DNA of 64,000 nt from Chinchilla lanigera (GCF_000276665.1 NW_004955434.1:20743562-20807561); one strand, 5' to 3'. Counted from the first letter of the stretch, positions 11,652-23,640 are shown. Made by a program: numbers and translations. The notes: generated by a model not told the origin, from the sequence alone.

Positions 11652-14175
11652 TATTAAAGGGATCATTTACCATGATCAAGTGGGATTAATCCAAGGGTTA
11701 CAAGGATGGTTCAACATACACAAATCTATACATGTGATTTATTATATTAACATGATAAAATGCAAAGAACCTATGATCATCTCAATAGATGCAGAAAGGC
11801 ATTTAGCAATCCAATATCCTTTCATGATAAAACTCTTAACAAATTCGGTACAGAAGGAATGACAAAAAAGCAACAAGCTCAAAACTAACATCATATTGAG
11901 AGGTAACAAATTGAAAACTTCTGAAATCAGGAACAAGACAAGAATGCTACTCCTCCCACATCCATTCAGTGTGTTACTGGAAATCACAGCAAGGACAGTT
12001 ATGCGAGAGAAAGAAATAAATGGTGTCTAAATTTGAACAGAAGAAGTTAAATTGTTCCTGTTGACAGATGACATGATCTTATATTTAGAAAACCCTAATG
12101 ACTCTGCCATAAATCTGTTAGGACTAATAAATAAATTCAGTAAAGTTTTAGAACACAAAAATCACACAAAAAATGGTAGCATCTCTACATGCTAACAATG
12201 AACCATCCAAAATAGAAATCAAGGAAACAATACCACTTATAATAGCTACCAAAACAAAGTGAAATATGTAGATATAAATTTAAGACACGTAAGTTTAAGA
12301 TGTAAGTTGAAAGACAACAAATTTATGAATGAATGTTGAAAGAAATTGTAAAGCACACCAAATGAAAAGGTAATCCATGCTCATGAACTGGAAGAATTAA
12401 TACTGTTAAATGTTTGTTCCATATCAAGTAATAGATTCAGTATGTGTCAAAATTGCAGTGACATGTTTCACAGAAAAAGAAAACACAATCCTAAAAGTGT
12501 TAAGGAATCAAATCAGACTCCAGATCGCCAAAATAACCTTGAGCAAAAAGGAACAAAACGTAGGCATTAAACCACCTGGCTTTAAAAGAGTACAGAACTA
12601 CAGCGAGCAAAACAGCACAGTGCTGGCCTGAACACGGACATGGGCCAGAGCAGAGAGCAGAGAGCCTAGAAATAAATTCATGCCTCTGTGATAACCGACT
12701 TTTGATAGAGTTGTCAGAACATACAACAGAGAAAGAAACAATACTTAATAAACAGTTCTTGGACAACTAGATGACCATACGTAAAAAAATGAAATTAAGT
12801 ATCATATCATAACATAAAAATCACTTCAACATGAATTAAAGTTTTAAATGTTCGATCTGAATCTATGAAACTGCTAGAAGACATGGAGTAAAGTTTCAAT
12901 GATGTTGTCTGCCAATGATTTTTTGGATTTGACTCTAAAAATATAAGCAACAAAAGCAAAAGCAGGAAAAACAGGATTATCTCAAGCTAGAAGTTTCTGT
13001 TCAGCCAGATAAATAACAGAGTGAAGACATAACATATGCAATGGGAGAAAATATTCGCAAACCATGTATCAGGTAAAGAATTAATACCCAAAATATACAA
13101 AGAGTTTAAATATGTACACAGTAAATATACACAATTTTCCAATTAAATAAAAAATTAAAAGAACTCTTAAAATGCTCTCATAGGAAAACAAGCCAGATTA
13201 AACGGCCCAAACCTTTTAGTGGGCCTCTCGTCAAAGATGTACCGTGAGAAATGAGCAAAGGAAAAGAGTCCCATGGCATACGTCATCAGAGAAATTCAAA
13301 TTAACAGTGATGAGCTCCCACTGCGTACGTACTAAAACGGCTGACGTTCAGAACGCAGAGCGCGCCCAGTGCGGACGTAAAGCAGTGCTCGGAACCCTCA
13401 TCCACTGCTGGCAGAAGGCAAAATGGTAAAGCCGTTTTGGAAGACAGTTGGTCCTCTCTTACAAAACTAAACACACTCTTCCCGTACAAGCTAGAAACCC
13501 ACCCCTTGAAATTTAACCAAACTAGTTAAAAACTTGTGTACACAAGAATGTGTGCATGGATGTTTATTGCAGCTTTATTCATAATTGCCAAAACTTGGAG
13601 CAATCAAGATGTCTTTCAGTATGTATGTGGACAAAAATAATACATCTGGACAGTGGAATGTTATTCAGATAAAAGGAAACATACTTGCAAGCCATAAAAG
13701 ATATGGAAGAATCATAAATACACATCACTCTATGAAAGAAGCTAGTCCGAAAAGTCCACATACCGCATGATTGCAGCTAGATGATATTCTGGAAAAGGAG
13801 GTAATATGGAGACACCCAAAAGATTAGTAGTTGTTAGGCTTCCTAGGGATGGACGGCTAGGAAGGACCCAAAGGGCTTTGAGGACAGTGAAGCTCTTCCA
13901 TGAGATACCATAATGGTCCATTCCTGTCGTTACACATTTGTTCAAAACCCCACAATACACACTACCCAGACTGAATCCCACATGAACTAGGATTTGGGCA
14001 AAAGTGATGTGCAAACCTAGGTTTCAGCAGTGGTAGAAAGTGTGCCGTTCGGTGGGCAGTGTTGGTGACAGGGAAGCTTTGCGTGTTTGGTGCCACATGA
14101 CAAATAAAACTGTCTTTGCACTTTCCTTTTAATTTTGACAGTGAAACTGAAACCTCCCTAAAAGAATACAGTGTT
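11652..14175 (+). repeat. Second L1 fragment, distal ORF2 to 3' end
   Basis: Sense L1 starting upstream in ORF2 relative to where the previous copy ends. Landmarks in order: 'atcatttaccatgatcaagt', 'ggatggttcaacata', 'atctcaatagatgcagaaag', 'gttgacagatgacatgatct', 'cagctttattcataattgcc', 'ttcagtatgtatgtggac', 'ctagatgatattctgg', and the 'tttgttcaaaaccccacaat' 3'-UTR phrase. Many stops interrupt it, so it is a dead copy of an L1MA/MB-like subfamily by the 3' landmarks. Confidence 0.85.
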
Positions 14176-14535
14176 CAGGGAAACAATTTAAAAGTAGTTT
14201 GAAAAATCTGACATAAGATTCCAATCACTAGACACATTTGGCTCGCAGATTTATTTTTATTTTTTTAACAACAGAAATAAAGTCTGATAACCAACAGCAG
14301 TAAAAGTAACCTTCCTAATTTGGAGAAAAAAGTCATCTCCTTTCATGGATTTTGTGACTTGCACTAAATGTATTTTAGTTAAATTCAACTGTAATTATTA
14401 AAGTGATTCGGTGAGAAAGGACTGTATAGATTCTGTCCTGGGACTGCATCACTCATTTGAACCCCACACAGAAACGCTGTCCCGACATGATGCCAGTTAA
14501 GAAGCCATTGTCACATATCTGGAAAAGAAGATAAC
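14176..14535. other. Short unique stretch
   Basis: No repeat or exon was recognised between the L1 3' end and the next SINE. Confidence 0.4.
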
Positions 14536-14539
14536 ACGG

Positions 14540-14718
14540 AGACATCCCAGCCACACTCTGGGAGGCTGAGGCAGAAGGATCACAAGTTCAGGCTCAGTGG
14601 ATTAACTTAGTGAAAACCTGTCTCCAAAAAAAATTTTTTAAAGGGCTTGGAATGTAGCTCAGTGTGAAAGCCTTGGGTTTAACCCCCAGTACTGTGCTGG
14701 ACAATAAAAAGAAAGAAA

Positions 14719-14722
<4 letters not shown>
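14540..14722 (+). mobile_element. Decayed B1-ID dimer SINE
   Basis: The left half is B1-like ('ctctgggaggctgaggcaga', 'gatcacaagttca', 'aaaacctgtctcc' plus an A-run). The right half is ID-like ('gggcttggaatgtagctcag', 'ggtttaacccccagtactg') and is followed by the microsatellite. The B1-then-ID order matches the known dimeric B1-dID family found in some rodent lineages. Confidence 0.65.

Positions 14723-14766
<44 letters not shown>
14723..14766 (+). repeat. (TC)n microsatellite, left side of gap
   Basis: An uninterrupted run of about 22 TC units reaches the gap. It begins at the tail of the B1-ID dimer, a typical place for microsatellites to start. Confidence 0.95.
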
Positions 14767-14866
14767 NNNNNNNNNNNNNNNNNNNNNNNNNNNNNNNNNN
14801 NNNNNNNNNNNNNNNNNNNNNNNNNNNNNNNNNNNNNNNNNNNNNNNNNNNNNNNNNNNNNNNNNN
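14767..14866. other. Assembly gap of 100 N
   Basis: Exactly 100 undetermined bases separate TC and CA repeats. This is the usual placeholder for a gap of unknown size, so the true repeat length is unknown. Open frames drawn through it are meaningless. Confidence 0.98.

Positions 14867-14895
<29 letters not shown>
14867..14895 (+). repeat. (CA)n microsatellite, right side of gap
   Basis: Run of about 14 CA units immediately after the gap. With the TC run it forms a compound microsatellite. Confidence 0.95.
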
Positions 14896-14898
<3 letters not shown>

Positions 14899-15417
14899 GG
14901 CACACAGCTCAAGATGGAGATCTTCCATACAAGGATTGCTTTTAATTAGATATTTAAGTACATATTTCCTTCTTCAGTGCTTATGTGGTACAATTAGACA
15001 AATTTCTTTCATTGTTTTTCTTCCAGACGATCCCATATGGTCTTGGCACGTGTAAGCCTTACTTTTGTTGAGCACAGCATCGTTTTTGAAGTTGTATTGC
15101 AATTATGTGCAGTTTTCTGTCCATTTGGGGTAGAGATGTTTATTGTACTCTTATTGATATAACTGAACAATACGTGTGAATCTGAACAGTTTATATTTCA
15201 AGGCAGTTCAAAGGTCAGGCAGTCCTACATTAAAGTATCTATGTTCTCTTGCACACTGTGTATAGAACTCTTCTGCATGCATCGGTGTATATAATACATG
15301 ATGATACACAGTCAAACTTGAAAAAAATTACACATTCATAAAAGTAGAAAGTTTGCTGAAGTTCCTTTAGAGGGGTGCTGTCTTAAACTTATGAAAGCAA
15401 GATGTTTTGGGGGATAC
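14896..15417. other. Unique noncoding sequence
   Basis: No repeat, exon or CpG cluster was recognised. Confidence 0.45.
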
Positions 15418-15420
15418 CTA

Positions 15421-15442
15421 GGGCATGTCCTAGGGCATGTCC
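15421..15442. promoter_or_regulatory. Perfect p53-family response element
   Basis: Two copies of GGGCATGTCC (15421-15430 and 15433-15442) are separated by TA. Each fits the p53 half-site RRRCWWGYYY at all ten positions, and a 2-bp spacer is within the accepted 0-13 range. The site arises from a tandem 12-mer CTAGGGCATGTC (15418-15429 and 15430-15441). It does not lie in a transposon I recognise, unlike many mammalian p53 sites. Binding is inferred from the motif alone. Confidence 0.7.
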
Positions 15443-17990
15443 GACTGTACACAATCATTTTGCTCACTCTGGAAACATGTTAGGGCAAACACAGGACAAA
15501 AATTATCCATATATAATAGTCACAAAGCACACATGGGGAGCAGATTGTCTCCACAGAGATATAGCAGAGAAGGGTGATTTTAGTGAAAGAGTAAAACTCT
15601 TAACCTGGCTTCTTAAAGCTTGATGAGTATTTATTATTTGTAAAGAAATAGAACTGGTATTGTGTACTTTTAAAAGTACTTTTAAAACTTTATATTCCAG
15701 AATTTATAACTTTGCCTACCCAAGTACAGATTTGATGAGTATAAATGTCACAGTCACACTTCCAGGTGTGCAAAAGAGTGGTTTTGTTTCCTCTTTGTAA
15801 CCTGATTTAATTTCTGTTTTATACCCCTTTCCCTACCCACCCCATTTGTCCTGATGCAAGAAATTACTCTAGAACCTTCAGATGAATTAGTCATACTGGG
15901 CTTGGAACATTTGTCCCCCTATCCCCTGGGGATCTCATGTAAATGCTACTGCAGAGAAGGGAAAAGTAGGTTGTAGCCTGACCTTGTGCTCAAGGTGATA
16001 ATTCATCCCAATACCCCTCAGTACATACATCATTAATAGTCATAAGCAGGCCATGTGCACCTTCCTCCAGTGTTAGCAGCGTTCCGTATCCTTGCCACGA
16101 CCCACATACCCAGGAGTAGCTTCATCCGGCAGGTTCCTGATGGAAACTGTCCACTGATTCTCCATCTGATCAAGCTCTGTCGAAGTGAAGATTCTCATGC
16201 AGACCATTTTTCTCTTTCCACATAGTCTGAGTCAATCTGCAATAGAAAGGATATTTTCTATGTGTCTCTTTAGCCAACAGAACACACAGTTGAGGGTGAA
16301 GATGGGTGAGTACGGAATTGCTTGCCCTGTCATGCCTAGATACATATGTCATAGCACTATTTCTGTTCCGGTCACCAGTGGTATGGAGAATTCTGCTCTG
16401 AAAACTAAGTTCTCCTTGCACTAAGCAAGGGAGCAATGTTTTTTTCTCCTGAGATCCCCAAACACAAAATATAAAGTAGGTTATATCCTCATCAATCTTC
16501 TCCAAGACTTTCTGGAAAATGGGAACTGTATATACTTTTTTGACCTGTCCAACTATCCCGAATACTTTCCATATTTTACCTCCCCGGCTCCTGCAGAAGA
16601 TGCTTAGCATGTGGAAATATATGACAGAAGTGCGCAAGGAAAGGAATGGGATGCTCTGTCACACAGATTCCCTCAAATGCTTCATCTTTTGCTTGAACCT
16701 CAGCATTTGAACTCAAAAGTTAATGATGGAACATCTTCAGTCCATGGCCTAATCTTAAACTCTCTTCAGATTAATGACCACCTCCTTGTCTTGTGAGCCA
16801 AAGGAAAATGAAAAAAAAAGAAAATGCCTGAAATAACTGTTTTCTATACCAACTTCTGTGCAACATTCTGCAGATTATGTAAATAGGGATAAACTGGCCA
16901 GATTAGGTGGCTGGCAATAGTTTCATTATTGCAAGTGTACTCTGAAGATCCTTCCACTGCTATATTTTGTTTATTGTTCTCAATATTTGGTATGGGATTA
17001 TGTTTTATTTAGTTTCAATGGCTCACCTGATTAAATACCATGACTAGGGCAAAAAGTTTCAATTGTACTTTAAAATGTCAGACGTTCTTTTTCAGATAGA
17101 ATTTGCTCATAGAATAAACTCTCCTTGTTTCTGAGAGCTGTCTAAGAGAGAGATTATTTAGTCATCCAATAAATGTAACAAATGCTGACAGAAGTGACAA
17201 GCATTTGATTTTTTTTGAATGGATTCCAATGTTCATCCACTTGCTGCATACATTTTTTGTTGTCCAAACCACTGCTCAAAAGACTTTAAAGTCTGATAGC
17301 AACTTGGATTTAAAGTACTGATTTGCACTAAATGTTTTGCCTCTGACCTATACCTCATGGTACCAAAGGAGACATGGAACTGACCTAGCAAGGTCTAGAA
17401 TAGGAAACTATAAAAACATATTTTGGGGTAGTAGGTACAGTGAAGAAGATATTAAGACTGTACAAGCTTATTTAGGATTGTTCAAGTATTTCTTCTATGG
17501 AAACTTAACAGAGAAATTTTTAAATCACCAAAATCAATTCCAGAAAGAAATAGCTCATTGTTTAAGAAGATAAGCTTGCTTTCCCCGAGCAGGAGAGGGA
17601 GACTTCCACTTTGCCTTCTATCCTAGGAATTTCACCATAGACAAATACTGTGCCCTGACCTGGGTAAGCACTCTTTAGTAACCAGGTGTTAGCCAGAGGC
17701 AGACTCAACTACCTTCATAACAAATTATGCTAGTGTAGGAATCAATGTGAATTGGACAGCATGTTCACACACTAGGGATGAATGAAAATGGGAGACAGAG
17801 TATTGTTTTTGCTTTTTTAAACATTATGATGCTTGGTTTGAGAACTCCATATATATATAAAAAATCATCTATTGACTATCTGGACAATTCCAGACATGAC
17901 CAAAATTCAGGAAATAATTAAAATTAAAGTCATAAGAGTAGTTCTAATTAGCTGGTCACAGGCTCCTTGGTCTCTTGTCGTGGGTCTGTT
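15443..17990. other. Unique sequence; includes unrecognised 155-codon minus-strand frame
   Basis: No clear repeat was found. The longest frame runs on the minus strand at 16170-16637, and I do not recognise its product. Downstream on the same strand (16170 back to about 16050) the text remains moderately GC. It could be a decayed LTR-retroelement interior or chance. The rest is plain AT-rich DNA. Confidence 0.35.
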
Positions 17991-18039
17991 ACTCTGACTT
18001 TGCATTCAATACTAAGTAAATTGATTATTCTGGCGGCTC

Positions 18040-18580
18040 ACTCATTTTAAGGAAGCCCCCACTGCTAGAATTTAGCCAGGTTTTATAATTCCTTCCCTCT
18101 GAATTTAGAAGGGACCTGTAATTGTCTTGTAATCAGTGGAATACGGCAAACGTGATGGTATGTGGTCCCGTGATTATGCGACATGGCACCATCTTTCTAA
18201 AAGACTTGCTTAAGAATTTGTGTTCTTCTTTCTGCTTTGAAGAGGCAAGCTACCATGAGTCCAACAGACACAATTCTTCCAACACCCTGTAAACTCTGAG
18301 GTAGCTCCTTGCCCAGATAAGAACCCAGCCCCGGCTGATGCTTTGATTTTAGCTTTGCAGGTCTCCCAGGTCTGCAAAGGATCTCTTCACGTAGTTTGAA
18401 CTTGGGATTACATCTCACAGTTGATAAAGCACTTTTCCCTGAATATCGTCCCTGAATCTTTTTGGTAGTGCTACACAGATTCCTGCCCAGAATCCTGACC
18501 CACAGGAACTGTGAGCTATTAAACATGCTACTGTTGTGGTAGCGTGTTATGTATGCCACACAGAAACTAACATAAATGGT
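18040..18580 (+). mobile_element. MLT1-type LTR (ERVL-MaLR), with internal foreign segment
   Basis: MLT1 phrases in order: 'gcccccactgctagaattta', 'tgaatttagaagggacctgt', 'agaacccagccccggctgat', 'ctttgattttagctttgcag', 'ctgacccacaggaactgtga', and 'tatgccacacagaaacta' near the end. The stretch 18382-18472 does not fit the LTR and resembles 19744-19834 instead, so it looks like an insertion or a variant region. Confidence 0.6.
18382..18472. repeat. 91-bp dispersed segment, copy 1
   Basis: Aligns without gaps to 19744-19834, with about three quarters of positions identical by hand count. It ends in a shared GGTAGTGCT, and 'ttgggatt' is common to both. It lies inside the MLT1 LTR. I do not recognise the family. 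Confidence 0.5.
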
Positions 18581-18589
18581 TTCCTAAAC

Positions 18590-19310
18590 TGTAAAACAGA
18601 GATACATGATACTTCAACCAGGTATTGACAGTAACAGGAGACAAACTTAGACATGTTATAAACATAAAAATAAGAGCTCCAAAAGCACGTAACTGGCTAA
18701 GTGTAGCATGCAAACTAAACCTTAGTATGATCTGTGAAAGCATAGTTGAACAATAAATACTTTCACAGTTGTGACTGCAAGTCCAAAAGCATTGTCTATG
18801 TCATATAAAATTCATATAAAATACATTCTGTACAAGAAGGGAGGGGTGTAGTTACAATTGTGAAGAAAAGTTTTATAATCATTGATATGACATTAAATGT
18901 GTTTGCTCATGAAACTTGGGGTGGCTTCAGAGTTTGATGTTTATTTTAGGATGAAAGAGATCATAAAATAAGTAAATATTTATAGTGAATTATGTCTGCC
19001 TTTGTCACAGGGTGATATGTCCAAACGCTTATGGAATTTGAAATGAGAATCTTAAGTCCTAAATAAATGCTTGCACCATGGAGTCCCACTTATTTCTGGG
19101 CAGCTTTGAACAGCCTGCCACTGTTTCCAAGTAGATGTGTTTCCTGGAGTTGGAAACAATGATGCTGGCTGACGCGGGTGGTGAGCTGCACACTGACTTT
19201 TCACTGGAATGTGGGGAATCGGGGGGAGCGAATCCCCTTGGTGTAAGAAACAGCTAGTAAGAAAGCAACTATCGTCTGGTATTTATTTTTAAAATGACTA
19301 AAACTTGATG

Positions 19311-19312
<2 letters not shown>
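18590..19312. other. Unique noncoding sequence
   Basis: No recognised repeat or exon. Includes the G-rich 'ggggaatcggggggagcga' spot near 19215. Confidence 0.45.

Positions 19313-19348
<36 letters not shown>
19313..19348 (+). repeat. (CA)n microsatellite
   Basis: About 18 CA units, nearly pure, followed by a T-rich stretch. Confidence 0.95.
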
Positions 19349-19349
<1 letters not shown>

Positions 19350-19494
19350 TTTTATTTTACATACATGTATAACCTGCCTATAAGCCCGCTTGCAGTCTGT
19401 TTTTCATAGTTTTCTCTGCATCTTGTGATACTTAGAGTAGGAAGATGAGTGTCAATAAATGTTGAAAATGCCCTTGACCAAGAATTTGAAGTCT

Positions 19495-19600
19495 TATTAT
19501 CGAGTTCTAGCACAAACACATCCTAGCCATGTTACCTGTCTGAGACTTAAATTTACCAAACGTAAAATACAGATATAATCCTCCACCATAAACATAGAAT
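19495..19600 (+). repeat. Partial MIR SINE, sense
   Basis: Resembles the MIR core in sense: 'gccatgttacctgtctgaga' for the ctgtgtgaccttgggcaag motif, 'cttaaatttaccaaacgtaa' for the cctcagtttcctcatctgta motif, then 'aaatacagatataatcc'. Confidence 0.4.
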
Positions 19601-19743
19601 TTGCACCTCAGCACCTTTGACAGAACTTTGTGTAAGAAAAATTTCTTGCTATATATGTTTTTGAATGGTGCTGATGAAAAATAAAGCCTCTCTGGCGTGT
19701 TCATGAAATCACTAAGATGAGGAGTTTGAGAGTTTGAATAGAG

Positions 19744-19834
19744 TCTCCTTCAGTAACTTGAATTTGGGATTGCATTTCACAACTGAGAAAGGAACTTTCT
19801 CTGCAGCTCAACCCTGGATCTTCTTGGTAGTGCT
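19744..19834. repeat. 91-bp dispersed segment, copy 2
   Basis: Partner of 18382-18472: same length, same orientation, 1.36 kb downstream, and outside any LTR I can recognise. See the corresponding finding. Confidence 0.5.
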
Positions 19835-19865
19835 GGAAGGTGTGTGTGCAACGTTCTGTGCCATC

Positions 19866-19866
19866 T

Positions 19867-19897
<31 letters not shown>

Positions 19898-19909
19898 ATA
19901 CACACACAC
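19866..19909 (+). repeat. (CA)n microsatellite with CATA interruptions
   Basis: About 22 CA-type units interrupted by two TA substitutions, followed by a short TG palindrome. Confidence 0.93.
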
Positions 19910-21230
19910 GTATGTGTGATTCATTATTGAAGGGAAGCATTGTCCCGGATTCATCAGTGGTGAATTAGGGAACTGGAACACAAATCTGACTTTTAAATCT
20001 AAATTCCACATCTCAATCTGAACTATTGTAGTAGAAGGATATTACTTACTTTGAAGAAGAAATGATTATCTCATGATAGCAGTTTTCCTGCGTCCCCATG
20101 CTACATTTTCATCAGCAATTGCCACATGAATTTCCTAGCAGTGACTCACACTTGGAGAGATGCAGCAGCTCAGTCCAGAGCATAACGAAGGCCTCTCCAT
20201 GCAGAGTTCTCAGAAAACAGAGGAGCCTGTCATCTCTCCAGGTACTTCTTAGTGGAGTCCCTCTAGGAAAAGATGGCAAAAGCACGATCTTTATCTTTGT
20301 TCCTGGGACCCTGAAACTAAATAACTCCCCTGTAAGGTGTTGTTGTTCTGTGAAAAACTGAATCAGATCCTAAACAAGAAAGTTTAAACATAAGCTGTTC
20401 ATACTGGGAATGATTTGGTCTTTAAAATATTTAAATATCAAAATATAATAGTACATTAATTAATAAGGTTGCATAGTTCTGTAATATGTGTGATGTGGCC
20501 CCTTTTTGGAATAAAAACTAAATTTAAATATGTGTATAGATTTACATGATTATAGACAAACATGAAAAAAGAAATCAGATTATTTGGTTTCTCAGATTCA
20601 GAAAATAGAGGGTACTTGTTGACTTATTTTTGATATATCCTTTGTTTTTCTTTATTTATAGCAAAGATCAAATAGTAATTTTGTAATATAAAATTTACAA
20701 CAATAGTTTAATAACAAGGAATGATAGAAGGAAGAAGAAGGAAGGAGGGAATGGAGGAAAATAAAGTTTCTTATCATAGCGCACATGGCCCTTGTTTGCT
20801 AGCTCATGGATATATTTATCTTCCTTGTCACTATGAAGGAAATAAAACTGTATTATGTATAACAATGCAGAGTATCTGTCCATCAAAATTGTTTAAATGC
20901 CATTTATGCACATATGCAATACCTGTTGCTCATGCTTCTAAAATTTAAGAACGCAAGGTTTTAGTGGACACTATAGCATGTGTAAAAATGGATGATAAAA
21001 CCACTTATTCATTTATAGAGAGATGTGTGGGGGAGCAAAGTGCGAGCAAAGTGTCATCTCCTTGGAAGACACCCTAGGAGCCCGCAGGGATGGTACCTAC
21101 TTCCCTCCAGTGCTACCCCTGCAGCACACGCACTTCTCCAAAGGTCCAACTGACCGTGTTTCTCTCCTACAGAGCCAACCCTTCCTTCAGACTCCCTCTC
21201 CATACTTCAGGTGATGAATTAATTGGCAGT
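19910..21230. other. Unique noncoding sequence
   Basis: No repeats recognised beyond a GAAGG-rich purine run at 20725-20760. Short frames only. Confidence 0.45.
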
Positions 21231-21419
21231 GGCATTCAATCTGTAAGAGATTTTACGAGTTTGTAGAATTTCGGTTCTGTGGAGTCATTCTCATTAGCAA
21301 ATGAAAGCAGAAACAAGATACTGCAGAGGTAACCTTCAACAATAATACGTCTGGGAACACGGCGGCCATCCTCAGTAGCTGTGCTATAGATGATAAACTT
21401 GACTTTTTCTAGATGAAAA

Positions 21420-21590
21420 AGCACCAAGTTAATGGAGGATTTAAAAGTCTCATTTCTGAAGGAAGGTACTGTGCTCATCAGAGCTGCTGCATGAGGTAGT
21501 GAGTTCTTTATTGTCAAAGCTCTATGAATTCTGGCAGTGACCAACCACCAGGACTTTATACCGAAGAGATTCGTGGCTTAAACATCCTTG
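21420..21590 (+). repeat. Possible L3/CR1 LINE remnant
   Basis: The phrase 'ctgctgcatgaggtagtgag' followed by 'ttctttattgtcaaagctct' and 'gaattctggcagtgacca' resembles the sense 3' end of the ancient mammalian L3 (CR1-like) LINE. Only the terminal portion is recognisable. Confidence 0.4.
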
Positions 21591-21754
21591 GTTCTTTCAC
21601 TGCATCTCATACATACCTTCTGCGAGTTCTTTATTTCATTTCCTCTTTTATGATTATTTTGTGTCTTTTCTTGTGGCTTAGGTGATGATGACGAATTCGT
21701 TGAATAATCTTAAGGGCCAGGCAACTTGAAGTTACTGCAGGCATCACTTTTTAT

Positions 21755-21965
21755 TTAATGTATAGAAAGAGTGTCTGAAACAGAAATGATCCCCTTCCAG
21801 AAGTGAGACAGCTGAGGCTTGAGGAGGGTAACTGACTTGCATAGGTCACAGCATTCACGAGTTTGGGCTCCTCAGCACTGCACAGTCCAGCTTCCCAAGA
21901 CAGTTCAGTGGCTGTGTTGCTTGGATGAGAACGGTCACAGGCTTGAACTAATGGGAAAAGCTGTC
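21755..21965 (-). repeat. MIR SINE, antisense
   Basis: Contains 'agtgagacagctgaggcttg' for the gaggaaactgaggc motif and 'ggtaactgacttgcataggt' with 'cacagcattcacgagt', matching the gtaacttgcccaaggtcacacag core. Confidence 0.65.
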
Positions 21966-23640
21966 TTTTAAGGAAATCATTTCTATTTCCCACCAGCTCA
22001 TTGGAGACAGGGGTTAGAGGAAGGAATTAGTTCCACTCTGCAGTTGCCAGTCTGAGCTCTGCCCTGCTTCCAACAGAGGCGGGAGGGAGAGGCACAAAGA
22101 CGTTGTCCTGATAGAGATCATAGAGGAATTTGCTCTCGAAATGGCTGTGAACAACCATACTGAAAATTTACTTGATCTAATTTCATTAGTGTAAAAAGCA
22201 TAATCATTTGGTAAATTTTGTCACTGCAGTTCAAAAAACAAAAGGCTTTCCAGCTGATTTAAGCTTGTTCTAGAGGAGGGTATGTGGTATCTAAGATTTT
22301 TCTCAAGATTGCTGGTAACCAAATATGAACCTTTAAATTAAGCCAGGTCTTGAAAAATATAATGTCTTTTTATGTTATTCTAGAGGACAGGATTTAACGA
22401 CCACCTTTCCAAATTTTATAAAATTAAATAAATAAGGCAAAAATGTCCTGGATGTATAAAAAGTTGAACTATATATGCCTTCCTCATACCCGAAACCTGA
22501 TATAAATGGGTCTTAGTAGGAATTAACTCTTTTCGGCTCCCAAAATTATTTATGGCTTCTACTTTATTGTATGACTGTGTTTGACAAGATGTGAAATTTT
22601 TAAAGCTTCTAAAGTTTCTTTCATTTATGCAAACTAGTTTTTTGGAGTTTAAATTCTCTGACCCTTTGAAAACTTTCATTCTTTCTCCCTATCATGGATT
22701 ATTCAATAAATTACATTCAACAAGTAAGTCAAAGGAGCATATTAGTCTGTGTGCTACATTTAAACAGGCCTGTTAAACTGGCTGTACTTTGGCAGTTTGC
22801 CCAATTAAAGGTTGTCATAACGAATCTATCTAGGACAGGAATGAGCCTGGTCAGGTTTCAAATGGAATGTATGTTTTTGTATAAGTAACCTCTAAGGGGA
22901 CCCAGCCCTGCGAATTGTATAACGTGATACAATAGTCACAGAAGCTCACAGAGTCAGAGGAATGAAGTGCACATAGTCCTCCAGCTATGTCACATATTAA
23001 TCAAAATGGTTTAGTGTCAGCCTTCGCTTTCAAATTCCGGTGACTAAAAAGACAGCTTATTTTCATAAGGATATCATGATGTGTATGTGTATTTTAGGTG
23101 GAATGTTACATGAATGAGTTATGCTTGTCCAACCAACTCCTTTTAATCCTTGACCATTTAAATGGAAAATCCATCTAAGCTGACTTTATTCCTTGGAAGT
23201 CACTTTTCAGTGGGGAGATTAGGACCTGTCATTGTGACCAACACACTCTTGTACTTTAAACAGAGGACTCTTATTATGCTTGTCTGAATTTTGTCCTTTA
23301 TTTGGTTAATTAGGGTGGCTATTTCAATCAGATTTCAAGCCAGGCTTTTATTGATTGTTCCAAAACAGGGAGAGAATTCAGCTATTTACAAGATAAGCAT
23401 TAATTTCTGGCACTGAACCTAGTGACAGCTTTCTCCAGATTTAAGCCTCTTAAATAAATCATGGGAGATCTACTGAAGAAATGCAATTGCTATTTGATTA
23501 GGAAAATTTTATTGCATATTAATTGAAAGTATCACATTTATTTTATTCGGTTTTCCCCAGTCTATCCTATAGCCAGTGTCCTTGGTTTAAAAAATGACTG
23601 TTTATTCCATCAGTATTCGTAAATTCCACGGCAAGGCTTG
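21966..23640. other. Unique sequence, candidate conserved noncoding block at 23.1-23.6 kb
   Basis: No transposon or exon was recognised. 23100-23560 is rich in homeodomain-type motifs (GGTTAATTAGGG, GCAATTGC, TTAATTGA), typical of developmental enhancer-like noncoding elements. Confidence 0.35.

Noticed and set aside
14594..14945. Frames crossing the N gap with Arg-Glu, Ser-Leu or Thr-His repeats
   Set aside because: They are translations of TC/CA microsatellite and of undetermined bases.
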